A stretch of DNA of 64,000 bases from Pseudomonas sp. NFIX28 (GTDB lineage Bacteria; Pseudomonadota; Gammaproteobacteria; Pseudomonadales; Pseudomonadaceae), in NCBI RefSeq assembly GCF_900107395.1, contig NZ_FNPW01000016.1, positions 95,549-159,548 on the forward strand. Reading direction: 5' to 3'. Below are positions 40,937 through 49,040 of the stretch, piece by piece. The translations under genes and the position numbers were made by a program. Under the pieces are notes generated by a model, which did no database searches, was not told the DNA's origin, and saw nothing but the letters and a program-made list of their open reading frames with translations. Numbering within the stretch: position 1 is the first letter of the stretch; every line of letters starts with the position of its first letter.

Positions 40937-43198
40937 TCAAAGACAGTGGTAATAGCTGCCGGTGGCGTTTCTCAAATCGCAACGGTAGTGACGCCCCATG
41001 TGGTCGACGGTGATCTGCGCCAGCACTGCCTTGCTGAATATCGAAAACAGACCGTTGGGGTAGGCGATGTCGCCGGTTTCCAGAATCCGTCCACCTATTG
41101 GACGACCGCTGGCGTCGACCAGAAAGCCGCTGTAGATCATGTTGATATCGACCTTGGCCTGTGCCGCATACACTTGGCCTGGATGGGCGCGGACGATATT
41201 CGCCGGCACCTCGATGTTCATGTCCATGTCCTCACTATTGCTCAACACCCTTGCGAAGCTAACGTCGCTGTAGCTGTTGATCGGCACCGCGTAAGTACTG
41301 TTACCCGCGACTGGATGGCCCTCGACGTTGAAGCCGTATTCAGTGCCTTCAATGTCTGGTGTTTTCAGCAGCATGGCGCTGCCACCATTGCTGTAACGAC
41401 CCAGTGCGATCCCGTCGGCGCTGGCAGCCAGCATGCCGCGATAGTTCATATCCAGGTTGCTGGCGGTGTCGCTATGACCCAAGTTGAGAGATGCGTCCCC
41501 TCGCGTTCCGGAGCGGCTACCGTAGAGGTTGACGTTGTTTTTCCGGTCAATCCGGTTGAGCGTCACCCCGCCTGTCGTGGTACCGAAACTGTCTTGGAAG
41601 TCCTTGCGGTAGTCCCCGCTCAATTGGGTTTTCCCGCCAGAGTGAGCGGCGCTGAAACTGGCCTGACTGTTGTCCAGCATCCAGCTCATGTTGAAATACA
41701 CACCGTAATTACCCTTGGCCTGCGTATAACCGTCTTTCTGAATACCCACCGAGAACGTCGACCACAGCCCGTTGGGGCGATAGTTCCAGCGTGCTTCGGC
41801 CTGTTGCGACTCTCCTCGACTGTACTTCTGGTAGTTGTAAGACAAGGTGGTACCCCCTACGTTTCGGCTATAGGACAGGCTGCTGCTCGGAGCCCCCCAA
41901 TAGAAGCGGGATACGTTGTTGTTCTGATAGCGGCTCAGCATGAGGCTGCCCAGCTTGTCGTCGGACATCGACAGATTGAGGTAACCACCAGTCGTGCGTT
42001 CACCGCTCAAAATGCCCAGCGTCGGGGTAATATCAATACTCCCAAGTTTGCTCGGACGCGTTGCGTTCACCTCACTCGCCCAACTGCCCTGACCACCACT
42101 GACCGTCGATGCATTCAAATAGAATTGGCGCATATTTCGGCTCATCGAGCCCTGTACCAGGCGCCCTCTTCCTTGTTCCATCTCATTACCAACGGTCAGG
42201 TTCCAAGCATTGTTGCTGCTCGAGTCGAAGTTAATGTTGTTGATTTCACGGTTTTCCTGGTTCACCAGGTTGCCGTTACGGTCGACCAGACGGACCTCAA
42301 CCGGGTAATAACCGCCGGGCAGGTCTACGAAGCTGATCTCGTTACGCCCCAGAGAAGCCGGGCGCTTGAGGATTAATCGACCGTTGCGGTAGAACTCATA
42401 ATTACCTTCGGAAGTGGAATACAGAATGATAGAACCGGCATTCCGGCTCGCATTCAGATGGGTCTGGCTACCGAAGGTGACAAATTGGTCGAAACTGGGT
42501 GAAAGCAGCGTGCTGACCGAGCCTGAGGCATAGTCGATGCTGTTCTGCTTGCCCGTCCGTAAATAGGTGCTCGTGAAGTTTTTCTGCAGGTAGTAGGACG
42601 AAATTCCCTGACTGCGATTATTGGAATTTCGTGTTTGAGTGTTGTTGGCAAACCAGTTCATGTAACCGAAGCTACGCGAAGGCGTACCTATCCAGGTATT
42701 ACCCGCAAGGTTCAGCGCGCGGTATCCCTCTGAGGAAGCACGAAGATCCAATGCCTGGTTATTGACCAGTCCCCAACTGGTGTTGGGCTCCAGAAAGTCA
42801 TTGTGCGAATCGCGGATCACGAGCGACCGTTTTAACTTGTCAATAGTGACGTAATACTCTCCAACCTTAAGATCACAGCCGTTGTGACAACGTTTATAGT
42901 CAACCTGAGACAACACGCCACGGATAACTTCTACGTCCTGCCGGGATACCCCGTTTTCCTCATATCCGACTGCATCAAATACAAGTACTCCACTTTCTGG
43001 AGAGTAGGTTGTAAACCCAGGCAATGTTTTTCCATTAAAAGTAGCCACATATCTTGCACCATTGTCCATTTCAACCGAACTGAAGCCGTCTGGCACACCA
43101 TATGACACCTTGACTTGTGCCACTGCCTGAAATGAAACAGCCAGACAAACACTCAACCAAAGTCTATTTAGTCGAAATACGGAGCAATAAGCGAACAT
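40937..43198 (-). CDS. Outer-membrane usher of an alternate chaperone-usher pathway (CooC/CblC-like)
   Basis: Protein of 753 residues with signal peptide ahead of QVKVSYGVPDGF. Seen: N-terminal subunit-binding domain, then a long barrel domain with alternating strands such as LNLAGNTWIGTPSRSFGYMN and GTTLSYNYQKYSRGESQQAE. A plug-like segment contains IEVPANIVRAHPGQVYAAQAK-type sequence (here MNIEVPANIVRAHPGQVYAA) and a C-terminal domain DASGRPIGGRILETGDIAYP ends in a Cys-bearing YYHCL. Slightly shorter than classical ushers, as usual for the CS1 class. Forms the pore and assembly site for the fimbria. Confidence 0.9.
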   Translation of the reverse strand: MFAYCSVFRLNRLWLSVCLAVSFQAVAQVKVSYGVPDGFSSVEMDNGARYVATFNGKTLPGFTTYSPESGVLVFDAVGYEENGVSRQDVEVIRGVLSQVDYKRCHNGCDLKVGEYYVTIDKLKRSLVIRDSHNDFLEPNTSWGLVNNQALDLRASSEGYRALNLAGNTWIGTPSRSFGYMNWFANNTQTRNSNNRSQGISSYYLQKNFTSTYLRTGKQNSIDYASGSVSTLLSPSFDQFVTFGSQTHLNASRNAGSIILYSTSEGNYEFYRNGRLILKRPASLGRNEISFVDLPGGYYPVEVRLVDRNGNLVNQENREINNINFDSSSNNAWNLTVGNEMEQGRGRLVQGSMSRNMRQFYLNASTVSGGQGSWASEVNATRPSKLGSIDITPTLGILSGERTTGGYLNLSMSDDKLGSLMLSRYQNNNVSRFYWGAPSSSLSYSRNVGGTTLSYNYQKYSRGESQQAEARWNYRPNGLWSTFSVGIQKDGYTQAKGNYGVYFNMSWMLDNSQASFSAAHSGGKTQLSGDYRKDFQDSFGTTTGGVTLNRIDRKNNVNLYGSRSGTRGDASLNLGHSDTASNLDMNYRGMLAASADGIALGRYSNGGSAMLLKTPDIEGTEYGFNVEGHPVAGNSTYAVPINSYSDVSFARVLSNSEDMDMNIEVPANIVRAHPGQVYAAQAKVDINMIYSGFLVDASGRPIGGRILETGDIAYPNGLFSIFSKAVLAQITVDHMGRHYRCDLRNATGSYYHCL

Positions 43199-43232
43199 GC
43201 ACTTTTTCTTTTAGGAGGAAACCTAGAGAAGA

Positions 43233-43253
43233 AGCCCCGAACGAATCGAGGCT
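43233..43253 (-). terminator. Hairpin between major pilin and usher genes
   Basis: Minus-strand AGCCTCG, loop ATTCGTT, CGGGGCT (one GU pair), followed by the T-rich TCTTCTCT. Lies 18 bp past the pilin stop codon. It may stop most transcripts so that the major subunit is made in excess over the usher. Confidence 0.6.
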
Positions 43254-43270
43254 GTATCACGCGGAGAGGA

Positions 43271-43819
43271 TTATTTTGCAGGTGCAGGTGCCGCTGCTGC
43301 TGCAACAGGCTCGAACAACATCACCAGGTCACCACTATAGCTACCATTGGTACCCAGAGTGCCGACCTTGGTTGGCGCACTAACACTAACGGTCACGTCA
43401 TGGACTTCGTCGTAACCGTCGGCGGTGCTGACTACTTGAGTGATTTTCTGAGCACTGCCGAAGGAAAGTACCTTTTCACCTTGGGCGCTCTTCATGGATA
43501 CCTTGGCGTCGACCATTTCATAGGTACCATTGGACATTTTCAGCGGCTGCGCCAGAGAGGCATTGAAGTCAGCATTCTTGGTCCAGATACGAACTGGCAG
43601 GGTCTTGCTGAATGCCTTCTGCTTGTAGTCATCCGCATCCAGTTCCTCCGTGCCGTACCAAGTCGAGCCATCCGGCTTGGAAACAAAGAGAGCATCGTTG
43701 ATCTGGGCGGTCAGGGTGATTTTCTTGGAAACAGTATCCGCAGGCAATGGTGCGGCATTGACCGCACCGGCAAGTACACTACCCATTCCCAGGGCCAGAA
43801 ACAGTTGGCTGATTTTCAT
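43271..43819 (-). CDS. CS1-type major fimbrial subunit
   Basis: Secreted pilin of 182 residues with signal peptide (MKISQLFLALGMGSVLAGAV then NAAPL). Seen: KKITLTAQINDALFVSKPDG, the TLPVRIWTKNADFNASLAQP strand, MSNGTYEMVDAKVSM, and the C-terminal GSYSGDLVMLFEPV followed by an Ala/Pro-rich tail. No Cys pair, as in CS1/CFA and cable pilus subunits. It is the first gene of the operon, followed by a hairpin that fits high expression of the shaft protein. Expected to polymerise into a thin adhesive fibre. Confidence 0.87.
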   Translation of the reverse strand: MKISQLFLALGMGSVLAGAVNAAPLPADTVSKKITLTAQINDALFVSKPDGSTWYGTEELDADDYKQKAFSKTLPVRIWTKNADFNASLAQPLKMSNGTYEMVDAKVSMKSAQGEKVLSFGSAQKITQVVSTADGYDEVHDVTVSVSAPTKVGTLGTNGSYSGDLVMLFEPVAAAAAPAPAK

Positions 43820-44632
43820 TTTATATAACTCTATATATGTGCGTTGCTGCTCTAAATAAAGAAGCAGAATCTTAAGTGTGGGCTCTTGCTTTCCACCCCA
43901 AAGATTAAAACCTATATCCGCAGTGAGAAAAATCAGGGCTATCGCATTATTTGGGCAGATAAATCCTACAAGATACTGTCAGACCTCTCGTCAGATACAT
44001 TTTCACCTGCGCCTTTAACAGCACCAGAAAATCAGATAATGCGTTGTGCACCGCCAAGCAGAATCCATCCAATAGATTCACTATTTAGTTAGTTAAATAA
44101 GTTCCCCATTAACCAAAGATTTATCCGCGCCGAGCGCAGGAAGATTCTATGCCGATACCAGAACTTACCGGCGAGCGCTCACAACTCATTTTACAGGCGA
44201 TACCTGATGTATTTTTATACTTGGCAAGCAACCAGAATCTCCCCTTCAACAGAAAAGCATAAGACCTTTTGGAGAAATCTTGAGTTACATCCCCGATTCA
44301 TATTTTTAGCTATATAAGCCCATGCATTGAGTAAGAAGATATCTAATATGCAACTTGGCCAAGCACTGCTATGAACAGCCACTTTCCTTCAATAGGGCGG
44401 GATGTTTTTTTGTGAGAGCTTATATTTCAAGTAGAGGGATGGCGCTGTACATGCCCTCCCCTATGGTTTGGCGCAATGGCAGTGCCATAGATAGCAGCAG
44501 TCCAAAGAGTGATGCCGTGGGAGGAGTCGAAAGCCCATGTGTTTTTCCTCTTTTCAGAAATGACAAAACCCGCTCAATGGCGGGTTTTGGGGGGTGGAGC
44601 CTTATCAGAGCCAGGCCGCTTAGCCAGGTTAT
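43820..44632. other. AT-rich promoter region of the fimbrial operon
   Basis: About 800 bp without a convincing gene, visibly more AT-rich than flanking DNA. It holds the fimbrial promoter on the minus strand (AT-rich tract ATATATAGAGTTATATAAAA just before the pilin start) and a TATTTA/TAAATA inverted repeat near 44081-44098. It ends with the terminator at 44565-44588. Such regions are often targets of H-NS-like silencers; this is an inference. Confidence 0.5.
44565..44588 (-). terminator. Terminator of the DUF2625 gene
   Basis: AAAACCCGC (44565-44573) pairs with GCGGGTTTT (44580-44588) around a six-base loop. It is symmetric with A and T tails, so it can act on both strands. It lies about 45 bp past the DUF2625 stop. 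Confidence 0.8.
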
Positions 44633-45304
44633 TCAGCCTGACGGTTCAGAACCATCGAGCTTGCGGGCCAGCCCGACATTCATTTCAAACTGCTCGATGA
44701 CATCGATTATCGTCCGGCTGCTTTTTTCGACCGAGCCTTCCCGCGTCCACAGAAATGGGAAAAAGGAGAAGCATTGATCGGCTTTTAGAGACTGAACATC
44801 GCTACGCCAGCCTTCCCAACGCAAGCCATCGTAAAAGGAAGCAAACTGCTCGCTCAAGGCCCAGCCAAGAAAGTCGGTATAACCAATTTCCAGCGGTTCC
44901 CACTGCAACGTGTCTGGCGCCCAGTAATACAGAGCCCCCACGTCATCCCCAAGCCCGCCACCGTTGATAGCGAAAAACCCTCCGGCGGCATCATCGGCGA
45001 CCAGCAAGTAACCTTCCGAACGACCGGCGTTCCAGTCAGCAAGATTTCGGGGTAATTCTGGATGTCCAGATCCAAGTACCCGCAGCCATCCGTGATCGAT
45101 CAATAGGCCGCCAGTTTCATAAGCGATAGCGCCCAACGTCGATCTCGTCGTGACCTGTAGAGTGGAAAGTACTCTTGAGTTATCACTGGACGGAGGCAGC
45201 AACTCATAATCCCGAGTCGTTTCTGCCAGCATTTTTTCGACGAGAGGTAATGCGGGGTCGCGGCTATCTATCAGCTCTTCCAAACTTTTCACCTGCCAGT
45301 CCAT
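44633..45304 (-). CDS. DUF2625-family protein
   Basis: Cytosolic protein of 223 residues. Seen: opening MDWQVKSLEELIDSRDPALP, TLGAIAYETGGLLIDHGWLR, SEGYLLVADDAAGGFFAING, LGDDVGALYYWAPDTLQWEP, and YTDFLGWALSEQFASFYDGL. This matches my memory of DUF2625, a single-domain family with SMI1/KNR4-like habits (tryptophan- and acid-rich, often found singly). Some proteins of this kind act as immunity proteins in polymorphic toxin loci, but no toxin is adjacent here. The ATG at 45304 is chosen over a longer open frame up to 45433. It stands in an accessory, scarred region. Confidence 0.78.
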   Translation of the reverse strand: MDWQVKSLEELIDSRDPALPLVEKMLAETTRDYELLPPSSDNSRVLSTLQVTTRSTLGAIAYETGGLLIDHGWLRVLGSGHPELPRNLADWNAGRSEGYLLVADDAAGGFFAINGGGLGDDVGALYYWAPDTLQWEPLEIGYTDFLGWALSEQFASFYDGLRWEGWRSDVQSLKADQCFSFFPFLWTREGSVEKSSRTIIDVIEQFEMNVGLARKLDGSEPSG

Positions 45305-45545
45305 GGAAAAAAGAGGCAATTGTAGCGGCATAGCCATGCAGAGAATTAGGCCCGAGCCCTTTGTAGAGATCGGGAAGCAGATGCTCGCCCCAACTCCAAC
45401 CGAAGCCGTTGCGGAAGATGAAGCATATTTCACGCGCTGCGCGCCGATGACGCAGCCCCTTAACGTCCCATTTAACGTGCGGGAATGTCACATGGTGCCA
45501 GGTGTTTACGGCAAGTCATGGGCATTCCCGTCGTTTCAGGCTCTG

Positions 45546-46064
45546 CTAGAAGTTCCACTCCTCTGCCCGAACTAGCTGGCAGAACGGCCCATCAAGAGTT
45601 GCATTGTGATGAGCAACGATGTCCTTAGCTTTCATCACTGGCGTGTCTGAACAGGTATGACCTTCGGCGACAAGTACCGCATCGAAGCCAAGATCACGAG
45701 CAGCACGGCAGGTGCTGTCGACACAGTATTGAGTTTTCATGCCAGTGATTACCACACCGGTAGCCCCGCGAAACCGCAAATTGTCCGCCAGGTCGGTCAT
45801 TTCGAAGGCGTTGGGCCGCCGCTTTTCGAATACCACCTCTCCACCCAGAAGCCTCAGTTCCTGCGCAATCATCGTCAACGGGCTGCCTGGTTCGATTGGA
45901 GATCCAGCGGGCCCGATGTGACGCGCGAGAAAAATCGGAGCGCCAGCACTGCGTGCCTTGTCCATCAGGGTATTCACTGTTTCCAACAACTCTTCGCAGC
46001 GCCATGGTTTTTCCGGGCCGTGAACAAGCCCGACTTGGATATCGAGTATCAACAGGGCGTACAT
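45546..46064 (-). CDS. Isochorismatase-family cysteine hydrolase
   Basis: Hydrolase of 172 residues. Seen: opening MYALLILDIQVGLVHGPEKP with the catalytic Asp, the general-base Lys region in VVFEKRRPNAFEMTDLADNL, the cis-peptide and nucleophile Cys in VVITGMKTQYCVDSTCRAA, and DAVLVAEGHTCSDTPVMKA. This matches nicotinamidase/isochorismatase-like amidases of unknown substrate. AAGGAGATG precedes the ATG at 46064. A terminator hairpin and a threonine-rich short ORF lie just upstream on the same strand, so expression may be controlled by attenuation. Confidence 0.9.
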   Translation of the reverse strand: MYALLILDIQVGLVHGPEKPWRCEELLETVNTLMDKARSAGAPIFLARHIGPAGSPIEPGSPLTMIAQELRLLGGEVVFEKRRPNAFEMTDLADNLRFRGATGVVITGMKTQYCVDSTCRAARDLGFDAVLVAEGHTCSDTPVMKAKDIVAHHNATLDGPFCQLVRAEEWNF

Positions 46065-46105
46065 GGGTGCATCTCCTTGCGTTTGAACCAGCGACACAAG
46101 GACAT

Positions 46106-46138
46106 AAAAAAGGCCCTGTCCATCGCTGGCGGGCCTTT
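46106..46138 (-). terminator. Attenuator-like terminator upstream of the hydrolase gene
   Basis: Read on the minus strand: AAAGGCCC, then G, CCA, GNRA-type loop GCGA, TGG, ACA, GGGCCTTT, followed by TTTTA. It lies about 20 bp past the stop of the Thr-rich ORF and about 40 bp before the hydrolase start, the position expected of an attenuator. Confidence 0.75.
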
Positions 46139-46158
46139 GAAGTTCGTCTGCTATTGGC

Positions 46159-46230
46159 TCACGACACCTCGCACGCTCCGCTTTCAGCGGTCGTGGTGGT
46201 GGTAGTCGAGGTGAGGCAATAGTTAGTCAT
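46159..46230 (-). CDS. Candidate threonine-rich leader peptide
   Basis: Open frame of 23 codons with eight Thr codons, six of them consecutive (LTSTTTTTTAES), then a stop. A hairpin CCGCT/AGCGG overlaps the codons just after the Thr run, and an intrinsic terminator follows, as in amino-acid biosynthesis leaders. Weak points: no clear ribosome binding site before the ATG at 46230, and the downstream gene is a hydrolase, not a threonine gene. A TTGTTA ... TAGTGT pair with 17-bp spacing lies just upstream and could be a promoter giving a nearly leaderless transcript. Confidence 0.5.
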   Translation of the reverse strand: MTNYCLTSTTTTTTAESGACEVS

Positions 46231-46258
46231 GGATCGACACTAGCAATATCGCAGCGAG

Positions 46259-46441
46259 CTAACAAGCCAGGATCCTGGAGCGAGTGCTTTGGGCGGACTG
46301 AAACTTGCGACGGGCGTGGGCCATGCAGCCAATCACGGCGCGTGGGAACTGCGCCGGCTGCGGCGCACGCTTGGGCTTCTGAAGTGGCTCGGCCGTTACG
46401 TTCGACGGATTAACCGCCTTCAGCTCATCCGTGCGCACCAT
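46259..46441 (-). mobile_element. IS66-family transposase relic
   Basis: Short open frame of 60 codons with the motif VIGCMAHARRKFQS, which matches the conserved GCWAHARRKF of the IS66 TnpC transposase (Trp replaced by Met here). No intact transposase, tnpA/tnpB or inverted repeats were seen nearby. Evidence of past IS66 activity in this scarred region. Confidence 0.55.
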
Positions 46442-46589
46442 AGAGCTGGTTCAGCGCTATCAGCTCAATAACCGCCACCATCACACAGAATGCAATAAAG
46501 CCGCGCGTGAAGACCCTGCGAGGCTTTTCGTAAGGCTGGATGGTAGCGAGGCCGCTGAGCAGGTCGGATAAAAAGTCGAGCAGCCCCAT
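46425..46589 (-). CDS. Small membrane protein, hypothetical
   Basis: 54-residue open frame beginning MGLLDFLSDLLSGLATIQPY, then basic YEKPRRVFTRG and one hydrophobic segment GFIAFCVMVAVIELIAL. A single-spanning membrane protein is likely. GGGAGG lies about 10 nt before the ATG. It overlaps the IS66 relic by 17 bp. The strong RBS and the clean TM segment support it, but no family is recognised. Confidence 0.45.
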   Translation of the reverse strand: MGLLDFLSDLLSGLATIQPYEKPRRVFTRGFIAFCVMVAVIELIALNQLYGAHG

Positions 46590-46643
46590 CAGTCATCTAC
46601 CTCCCTATATATGCATCTGGTCTTCAATTTGGACGTGTACGCT

Positions 46644-46847
46644 TCAATGAAGAACCCTGCGACTCTCTCCAATCCTGATCCGATCGAGCGCCCGGTTTAG
46701 CGCGTCCAGCGCATCGAGAAGGGCCTTGGCCTCAGCTTCTCGGCCATCGCCCCAAAGCCGCTCAGCCATTTTGTTGAGAGCCTGGATGGATCGCTCGATA
46801 TCAGCGGCAGTCGCTGCCTTGGTATCCACTGGTTGTTTTTTTGCCAT
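46644..46847 (-). CDS. Small hypothetical protein
   Basis: 67-residue protein MAKKQPVDTKAATAADIERS followed by an amphipathic helix (ALNKMAERLWGDGREAEAKA and LLDALDALNRALDRIRIG). It looks like a small helical protein, Ala/Leu/Asp-rich, with no Cys or TM segment. GGAAG upstream of the ATG at 46847. It could be a tetratricopeptide-like fragment, but I do not recognise it. Confidence 0.5.
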   Translation of the reverse strand: MAKKQPVDTKAATAADIERSIQALNKMAERLWGDGREAEAKALLDALDALNRALDRIRIGESRRVLH

Positions 46848-47525
46848 TCAATAACACTTCCACGGCACTTGAAAATCAGCGCGAAAGCATACGCTAACAC
46901 GCGCCAAACTGGGCGAAGTGGGTTTGGAAAATTTAGGTGCCAGAACTGAGAACCAACTTTCTAATTCCTTCAGACTTCGGCGCCATACGAGCAATCCGAC
47001 GTGAAGATTGGCGACGAGCGCCGTGGCCTGCCAAGCCTGTGTGCATCGATCGGCCATTGGCCGAAGGACTCAGAAATCGACTGTACCTTTCCCAGATCTA
47101 TATGACCTGTTCACTGCTCGCAAGCTTGCTAGCCAAGCTTATGCGCGAGCGGGAGGCAAGAGTACGTGACGCCAAGTCCGTGTGCTGATAAGAGATACAG
47201 CTACACCCTTCCAGGGTGGATTTTCATCCGTCCAGAGCCTGTCCAGAATCAGGCCGACTTGAGCAGACAGGTTCCGCAGGCCCTCGATATATTCAATTTT
47301 CCTACCTCAGCGGGCTTGTTGGTGGCATCTACCAATGCCTGGACGTCAGGGCTCGCGCCTTAGCGCCGGACCACGCCGACGAACTCCTCGACGTCATGGC
47401 CGCGCATCTCGATCTTGGGTGCGCATTCCTTGGTGAAGGCTGGCTAACCGTACTTATCCATGGCGTGTGCGATGTGGTTCATGAGAGCGGATCTTCATAG
47501 GGCCTTAAAAGTCGGACACCAGCGT
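46848..47525. other. Gene-poor scar region
   Basis: 678 bp without an intact gene. It contains a broken frame at 47360-47494 (listed separately). The rest shows no recognisable protein or RNA feature. Confidence 0.5.
47360..47494 (-). pseudogene. Broken gene fragment with in-frame TAG
   Basis: Minus-strand codons read RSALMNHIAHAMDKYG, TAG at 47444-47446, then PAFTKECAPKIEMRGHDVEE and FVGVVRR to a stop at 47360. The frame is clean on both sides of the TAG, and a single C-to-T change (CAG to TAG) would explain it. Upstream another stop closes the frame at 47495. Only the 3-prime end of the original gene remains; its family is not recognised. Confidence 0.5.
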
Positions 47526-47963
47526 TTACCTTTTAAAGGTTTTCACAAAGACGAGTTCTGGATCGCCGGGGTCTAAATTCTCTATAACACCACTAGGGTT
47601 ATATCCACTCCGCTCCAACAATCGCTGCATAGGTAAATTGGACGAGTTAGTTGAAGTGAATATTTTTTCCGCAGAAGCACAGTGCTCTAGGTGAGAAATG
47701 ATTCGTGTGGCAACACCCATACGGCGGTGCGCAGCGGAAACAACGACAAGCGGAATGAACCATTCACCAAAAAAGCTTTTCTCTAGGCACCCGTAACCGA
47801 GAGAGACACGCGGCCCCCCATACCCACTTGCTAACCAACACTCCTTCTTTAGCACTGCATGCTCAATTTGCGCGCGGCGACTACTTTCCACCTGCGCTAG
47901 CGGGTCTAGGCGAAGCAAAAGCTCCATGTCGCTCTGAACAGCGAGCCTGATTTGAAACTCCAT
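47526..47963 (-). CDS. GNAT-family N-acetyltransferase
   Basis: Protein of 145 residues. Seen: opening EFQIRLAVQSDMELLLRLDP, the mid strand WFIPLVVVSAAHRRMGVATR with the acetyl-CoA-binding pattern (RRMGVA, a form of Q/RxxGxG/A), and the C-terminal STNSSNLPMQRLLERSGYNP. The acceptor substrate is unknown. Single gene within the accessory region; its codon use (A/T in third position fairly often) is less GC-biased than the core genes around it. Confidence 0.85.
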   Translation of the reverse strand: MEFQIRLAVQSDMELLLRLDPLAQVESSRRAQIEHAVLKKECWLASGYGGPRVSLGYGCLEKSFFGEWFIPLVVVSAAHRRMGVATRIISHLEHCASAEKIFTSTNSSNLPMQRLLERSGYNPSGVIENLDPGDPELVFVKTFKR

Positions 47964-48056
47964 GATGAAAATCCCTAGCCCAATTCATCGAAGTGTACTA
48001 GCTGAAAAGCGGGTTGATGCTAGTAACGTTGGTCATGATGGCTCCTGTGTCGCGAC

Positions 48057-48953
48057 CTAAGCTGCTAACTGCAGCTGCTTGTTGAACAACTCGCGGATCT
48101 CGCCAAGCCGCGGCTCACCCTTCAGATGGATCAGGTGGGCCAGCTGGTGGACGATCCCCTCATCCGACAGGACAACACTCGCCGGCAGCTCCTTGAACTA
48201 GCACACAAACACCGCGAAGTGCAGCGCTGCGGGCAGCTCCCTCAGGAAGCGCTTGTCGGTCATGCCGGCGAACCGGGCGTGTTCCTCGCGTAGGTCCTGG
48301 TAACTCGCGGAGTAGTGCCTTTCGACTCGGCAGCTTGACTGCGCGCAGCAGGCGTGACCGAGGAAGATCGAAAGGCACTCCAGCGCACTCAGGCCCGCAA
48401 GCACACCGCCAGCGCCCCAGGTCTGCAACAGGTAACCGCCTGCAAGGGGGGGCAAGGCTTGTCCTATGAGCGCAGGCCGCGCCATGCGCCCCATCAGCAA
48501 AACATAATGGGTGGGCGACATGAGGGCCAATGGCAGCAGTCCTCGAACGATCGCCCGCAAACCATTACCCGCGCCATAGATCACCAGCCCCAGGGCAGTC
48601 ATTGCCGGTGCGGTGGTCACAAACAGCAGACCCATTGCCACGAATATCACGGAGATCAACGTCGTCCAGATCGGGTGTCTCTTACGCGAAAACACCTGTA
48701 GAACACGTGATCCTACCTGGCTCGGCCCCAGCAATGCGCTCAGTCCGACGGCGGCTGCAAGCGAGTAACCCTGCCCCTGCAACAATGAAATCAGCTGGAC
48801 CGACATCGCCCTCATGATCACTGCACCCAACGCAAAAATCAGCGTAAGCAACAAGTAGATCCGCCGGTCGATTGAGAAACTTTCGCCACCTCCCCAGACC
48901 AGAACTTGTTGCCGAATACGCCAGCCAGTCGCGTTTGTTGATTCAAGACAGTG
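48057..48953 (-). pseudogene. Broken MFS transporter half fused to an unrelated fragment
   Basis: The open frame starts without a start codon at 48953 and encodes about six TM segments of an MFS C-terminal half (YLLLTLIFALGAVIMRAMSV, LGLVIYGAGNGLRAIVRGLL, ALPPLAGGYLLQTWGAGGVL). The N-terminal half is missing. After SIFLGHACCAQSSC the reading changes to RHYSASYQDLREEHARFAGM and DKRFLRELPAALHFAVFVC, then TAG at 48198-48200, then FKELPASVVLSDEGIVHQLA and further to a stop at 48057. So a truncated permease was joined to the tail of another gene, which itself has a nonsense codon (probably TGG to TAG). Confidence 0.7.
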
Positions 48954-49040
48954 TCATCAGTGGTGAGAAAGGCGGATAGCGTGAGTCGCTGAGCAATGAC
49001 GTTTAAACGAACGATTCATCTAGCCAACGAATCCGTTGGC

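Noticed and set aside
44463..44550. tRNA-like DNA suggested by a WRNGSAIDS-type shadow peptide
   Set aside because: No cloverleaf, anticodon stem or CCA end could be drawn from the sequence.
45264..45491. 75-codon minus-strand frame upstream of the DUF2625 gene
   Set aside because: Overlaps the DUF2625 start, lacks an RBS, and no family is recognisable; possibly an eroded fragment, but not supportable.
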